From assembly GCA_007118445.1 (NCBI GenBank), contig SKRP01000147.1:1-15648 (forward strand): DNA of 15,648 bases, written 5' to 3'. The position numbers and the translations under genes were made by a program. This DNA is from Natronohydrobacter sp. Its GTDB lineage: Bacteria > Pseudomonadota > Alphaproteobacteria > Rhodobacterales > Rhodobacteraceae. Numbering within the stretch: position 1 is the stretch's first letter; each line of letters starts with the position of its first letter. Of this stretch, positions 13,570 through 15,648 are shown piece after piece. Below the pieces are notes generated by a model, which was not told the DNA's origin, searched no databases, and saw only the letters and a list, made by a program, of their open reading frames with translations.

Positions 13570-14739
13570 TCACTCTGGCGTTTGGGTCCGTGTGTCTGCG
13601 TCGGGAACATCTGACAGCGCTGGATCAGGCGCAGGCGTGTCGCCCACAGCCGGCGCGGATTGCGCAGTGGTCGGATCGGGCGCAGGCCCGGCAGCAGGCT
13701 GCGCATCGGGCGGCGGGTCCGGCACAAAGGCAGCTTGCGGGGGGGTGAAGGGCAGCACCTGCGCGGGCAGCGCGACTTGCGGGGCCTGCGCGCCCAGCGC
13801 ATCGGTCATCACGCCAGGATCGGCGGTCAGCCGGATCGCGCGCTGGCCACGGGTCTGGCCCAGCCGTCCGATGGCGACCGGGCTCTGGTTGATGGTTTCC
13901 AGTGTCAGCAATTCCAGCGCGGATTCGGGCAGCCGCAGGATATCGCCCGGTCGCAGCCGCAGCGCGTCAGTCAGGGTGAACTGGACGCGACCCAGCATCG
14001 CCGTCACCACCACTTCGCTGTTGCTGATCGCGGTGTCCAGCCGTGCCTGCCAGTCGCGCTCTGCTGCTGCATCATCCATCACCTCATGGTGCGGGGCCGC
14101 ACTGGATACAGGGTCCGGCAGGATCACGAACCAGTCGCCATCGCGCGCGCCAAAGCCCAGACTGACCCGCAGATGCAGGATGTGATATTGCCCTTCTTCC
14201 AGCATCAGCCCGAGCGGGCGCGGATCATCGAGACAGGAGCCATAGGCATAGCCAGCCATCAGCCCGGCCTGCGCCAGATCGGCACAGCCCTGCTCTGCCA
14301 GACGCAGAAAGGCATCGATCATTGGCGCAATCAGCGCGGCATCCGTGCGGGTGGGTTTGCGATGCGGCGGCGGGGCAGTGTCCACCCGCCCTGTGGTCAG
14401 GGCTTCGATCGCGCTGGTCATCAGTTTGGGACAGGCAAGCAGCAGCCCCATCCGGTCGCCCTGTCCTTCCAGCACGGCCAGAAACGCCCCGCTTTCGGGC
14501 AGTTCCAGCACCTCTGCCAGCCCGCCCTGGCGGGTTTCGATCTTCTGCACAGCCGCATCCAGCCCCGGCACATCCGCAGCCATGCGCCCGAAAGCCACGC
14601 GCAGCGCCGCCGCGAAAGCCGCGCGCGCCTGTTCAGCATCGCGCCGGTGGCGTGTGGCCATGGTGGCAACCGCGTTCACAGGCGGCACTTCTGCCGTCTG
14701 ACCAGTTGCCGTATCTGTCTTGTCTGCCTGTTGCGTCAT
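13570..14739 (-). CDS. Orphan FliM/FliN family (SpoA domain) protein
   Basis: A 389-residue protein with a divergent FliM-like middle domain (about 35-210) and a C-terminal SpoA/FliN-type domain (about 232-305; SEVVVTAMLGRVQFTLTDAL, then LRPGDILRLPES and INQSPVAIGRLG). A Pro/Ala-rich, probably disordered tail fills about 318-389. FliM and FliN form the C-ring switch of the flagellar motor and bind CheY-P; no FliM-type N-terminal CheY-binding motif is obvious here, and no flagellar gene lies nearby. Whether it works in a motor, in a secretion system or elsewhere is open. The ribosome site at 14739 is weak, and Met27 (14661) is an alternative start. It lies 79 bases after the lytic transglycosylase gene on the same strand. 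Confidence 0.8.
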   Translation of the reverse strand: MTQQADKTDTATGQTAEVPPVNAVATMATRHRRDAEQARAAFAAALRVAFGRMAADVPGLDAAVQKIETRQGGLAEVLELPESGAFLAVLEGQGDRMGLLLACPKLMTSAIEALTTGRVDTAPPPHRKPTRTDAALIAPMIDAFLRLAEQGCADLAQAGLMAGYAYGSCLDDPRPLGLMLEEGQYHILHLRVSLGFGARDGDWFVILPDPVSSAAPHHEVMDDAAAERDWQARLDTAISNSEVVVTAMLGRVQFTLTDALRLRPGDILRLPESALELLTLETINQSPVAIGRLGQTRGQRAIRLTADPGVMTDALGAQAPQVALPAQVLPFTPPQAAFVPDPPPDAQPAAGPAPDPTTAQSAPAVGDTPAPDPALSDVPDADTRTQTPE

Positions 14740-14818
14740 GCTGTTGCCACCCGGATCAGCGCCGAGCCTGCCATATGAGGGTTAGCAAATCCTCAACAGG
14801 GCCACAGAAACTGCGCGA

Positions 14819-15436
14819 TCATATCTGGCAGACGGGCAGCGCACGGGTAAAGCCTGCGATATCAGCGCGTTTGCGCGCATTGCGCAGCGGTGGCCAGTCC
14901 TTTGCGACACCGCCCCAATTGCCTGCGGCACCTGCAACGACCTTGTCGCGCGCCACGGCCTGCGCGGCGATGCGCGAGGCGCAGCGCAGATTGGTCGCGC
15001 CATCATAAAGCCCTTTGGGATGCGACAGGTCGCAGCCATAATAGCGCGCTGATGTGGGCCAGATCTGCAACAGCCCCCGGTAGCGCCCGCCCGCCCCTGC
15101 GGCCTCGGGCCGCCAGGTGCTTTCATATCCGGCCAGCCCCGAAAAGAACGCTGTCCAGAATGCCTTGCGCCCGTCCGTATCCGCATCTGCATAGCCTGGG
15201 CAGAATGTGTCGATATCCCGCGGCACTGTCTTGACCAGCGCTTTGCCGCCATTGTCCAGCGCCTCGAATGTTGCGGCGGTCCAGAGATCGGCTTCGGGAC
15301 GGTGATCCCAGCGTGTCGAGACCTCGATTTCATCCGAGGGTTTCGTCCGGCCATCGGGAGCGGACATCGAACAGGCCGCGGAAAGCGACACAAGGGCAGC
15401 GGCCAGCAGCGGCGCAACGGGCAGAGAGCGGATCAT
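14819..15436 (-). CDS. Small lytic transglycosylase, probable lipoprotein
   Basis: A 205-residue exported protein. The N-terminus MIRSLPVAPLLAAALVSLSA then AC resembles a lipoprotein signal with Cys22 as the lipid site, although the -3 residue is Ser rather than the usual Leu. The SLT-type catalytic region spans about 95-200: GYESTW gives the likely catalytic Glu105, followed by GRYRGLLQIWPTSARYYGCD, the G-x-x-Q-I-x-P-T motif. Cysteines at about 80, 135, 152 and 203 may pair in the periplasm. It would cleave peptidoglycan between MurNAc and GlcNAc. A long upstream extension to 15613 was rejected because it hides the signal peptide; GGAA lies a few bases before 15436. Confidence 0.85.
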   Translation of the reverse strand: MIRSLPVAPLLAAALVSLSAACSMSAPDGRTKPSDEIEVSTRWDHRPEADLWTAATFEALDNGGKALVKTVPRDIDTFCPGYADADTDGRKAFWTAFFSGLAGYESTWRPEAAGAGGRYRGLLQIWPTSARYYGCDLSHPKGLYDGATNLRCASRIAAQAVARDKVVAGAAGNWGGVAKDWPPLRNARKRADIAGFTRALPVCQI

Positions 15437-15625
15437 GATGGTTCCGAAGACAGCACAGCGCCAAATTACGCTGCAGCGCGGCAATGCCCGAGAATCAGTG
15501 CCCTTGGCAAACCCGGTCGGGCGGCGCGGCCGGTTTTCGGCGGGGATTCGCCCAAAGCCGCTCTTGCTGCGCCTGCAGCGCTTGGCTAGAAGTCGGGCGA
15601 TGCGATTGGCCAAAGGACATGCGCG
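15437..15625. promoter_or_regulatory. Divergent intergenic region, transglycosylase and gatB-like gene
   Basis: These 189 bases must contain the promoters for both divergent genes. No clear -10/-35 pair or repeat was recognised. An AAAGGA ribosome site for the right-hand gene is at 15612-15617. Confidence 0.35.
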
Positions 15626-15648
15626 ATGCTCGATCTGACCTATGACAG
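15626..15648 (+). CDS. gatB: Start of a gene, possibly gatB (aspartyl/glutamyl-tRNA amidotransferase subunit B)
   Basis: Only seven codons are inside the window, MLDLTYD, after a good AAAGGA site 8 bases upstream. This opening resembles the N-terminus I recall for Rhodobacteraceae GatB (MLDLTYE...), a subunit of the GatCAB complex that amidates Glu-tRNA(Gln) or Asp-tRNA(Asn). Seven residues cannot prove this; the following sequence would settle it. Confidence 0.45.

Noticed and set aside
15437..15613. N-terminal extension of the lytic transglycosylase
   Set aside because: The extension is Arg-rich, spans the divergent promoter region and would bury the lipoprotein-type signal that begins at 15436.
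1..15648. Mobile elements, CRISPR arrays, tRNA or rRNA genes
   Set aside because: No transposase, integrase, regular direct-repeat array or cloverleaf/ribosomal sequence was recognised on either strand.

Overview
The window looks like chromosomal DNA of a high-GC alphaproteobacterium, most likely a member of the Rhodobacteraceae. The gene order and protein sequences (cysG-DUF2849-cysI-cysH-DUF934-fpr, the isoaspartate-methyltransferase/TolC pair, YtoQ, and an orphan FliM/FliN-type protein) fit that family. This assignment rests on recognition, not a database search. No mobile element, tRNA, rRNA or CRISPR array was seen. Twenty genes are supported, two of them cut by the window edges.

Region 1 (1-4855, all minus strand) is an assimilatory sulfate-reduction operon read from right to left. 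Its order is siroheme synthase cysG, DUF2849 protein, siroheme sulfite reductase cysI, a 4Fe-4S adenylylsulfate reductase cysH, DUF934 protein and ferredoxin-NADP reductase (cut at the left edge). Most junctions overlap or are very short. CysG makes the siroheme for CysI, CysH makes sulfite from APS, and Fpr is the probable electron source. An AT-rich leader upstream of cysG carries two copies of an ATATT-GTTCT-ATATT element that may be the operator.

Region 2 (4856-5126) has no convincing gene. Region 3 (5127-8125, minus strand) is a PIMT-like methyltransferase, a TolC outer-membrane channel and an acidic, Pro/Ala-rich protein with PopZ-like end motifs. Region 4 (8262-9166, plus strand) holds ytoQ and the mechanosensitive channel mscL. 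Region 5 (9203-10915) is a divergent Lrp/AsnC regulator and alanine dehydrogenase pair, closed on both sides by strong hairpins.

Region 6 (10956-13333, plus strand) is the most interesting module. It has a promoter whose -35 box lies in an inverted repeat resembling persulfide-sensor (SqrR/BigR) operators. The genes that follow are a persulfide-dioxygenase-type metallo-beta-lactamase protein, two half-size YeeE/YedE membrane proteins (PmpA/PmpB type) and a DUF442/TIGR01244 sulfurtransferase. This is a sulfide/persulfide detoxification operon in which the two halves of Blh are separate genes and no sensor gene is adjacent.

Region 7 (13570-15436, minus strand) pairs a small lytic transglycosylase lipoprotein with an orphan FliM/FliN-type protein. 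At the right edge a plus-strand gene, probably gatB, begins. Most of the window is ordinary core genome; I do not see a wholly new system. The best leads are the split, sensor-less persulfide operon, the repeat-bearing cysG leader, and the orphan FliM/transglycosylase pair.
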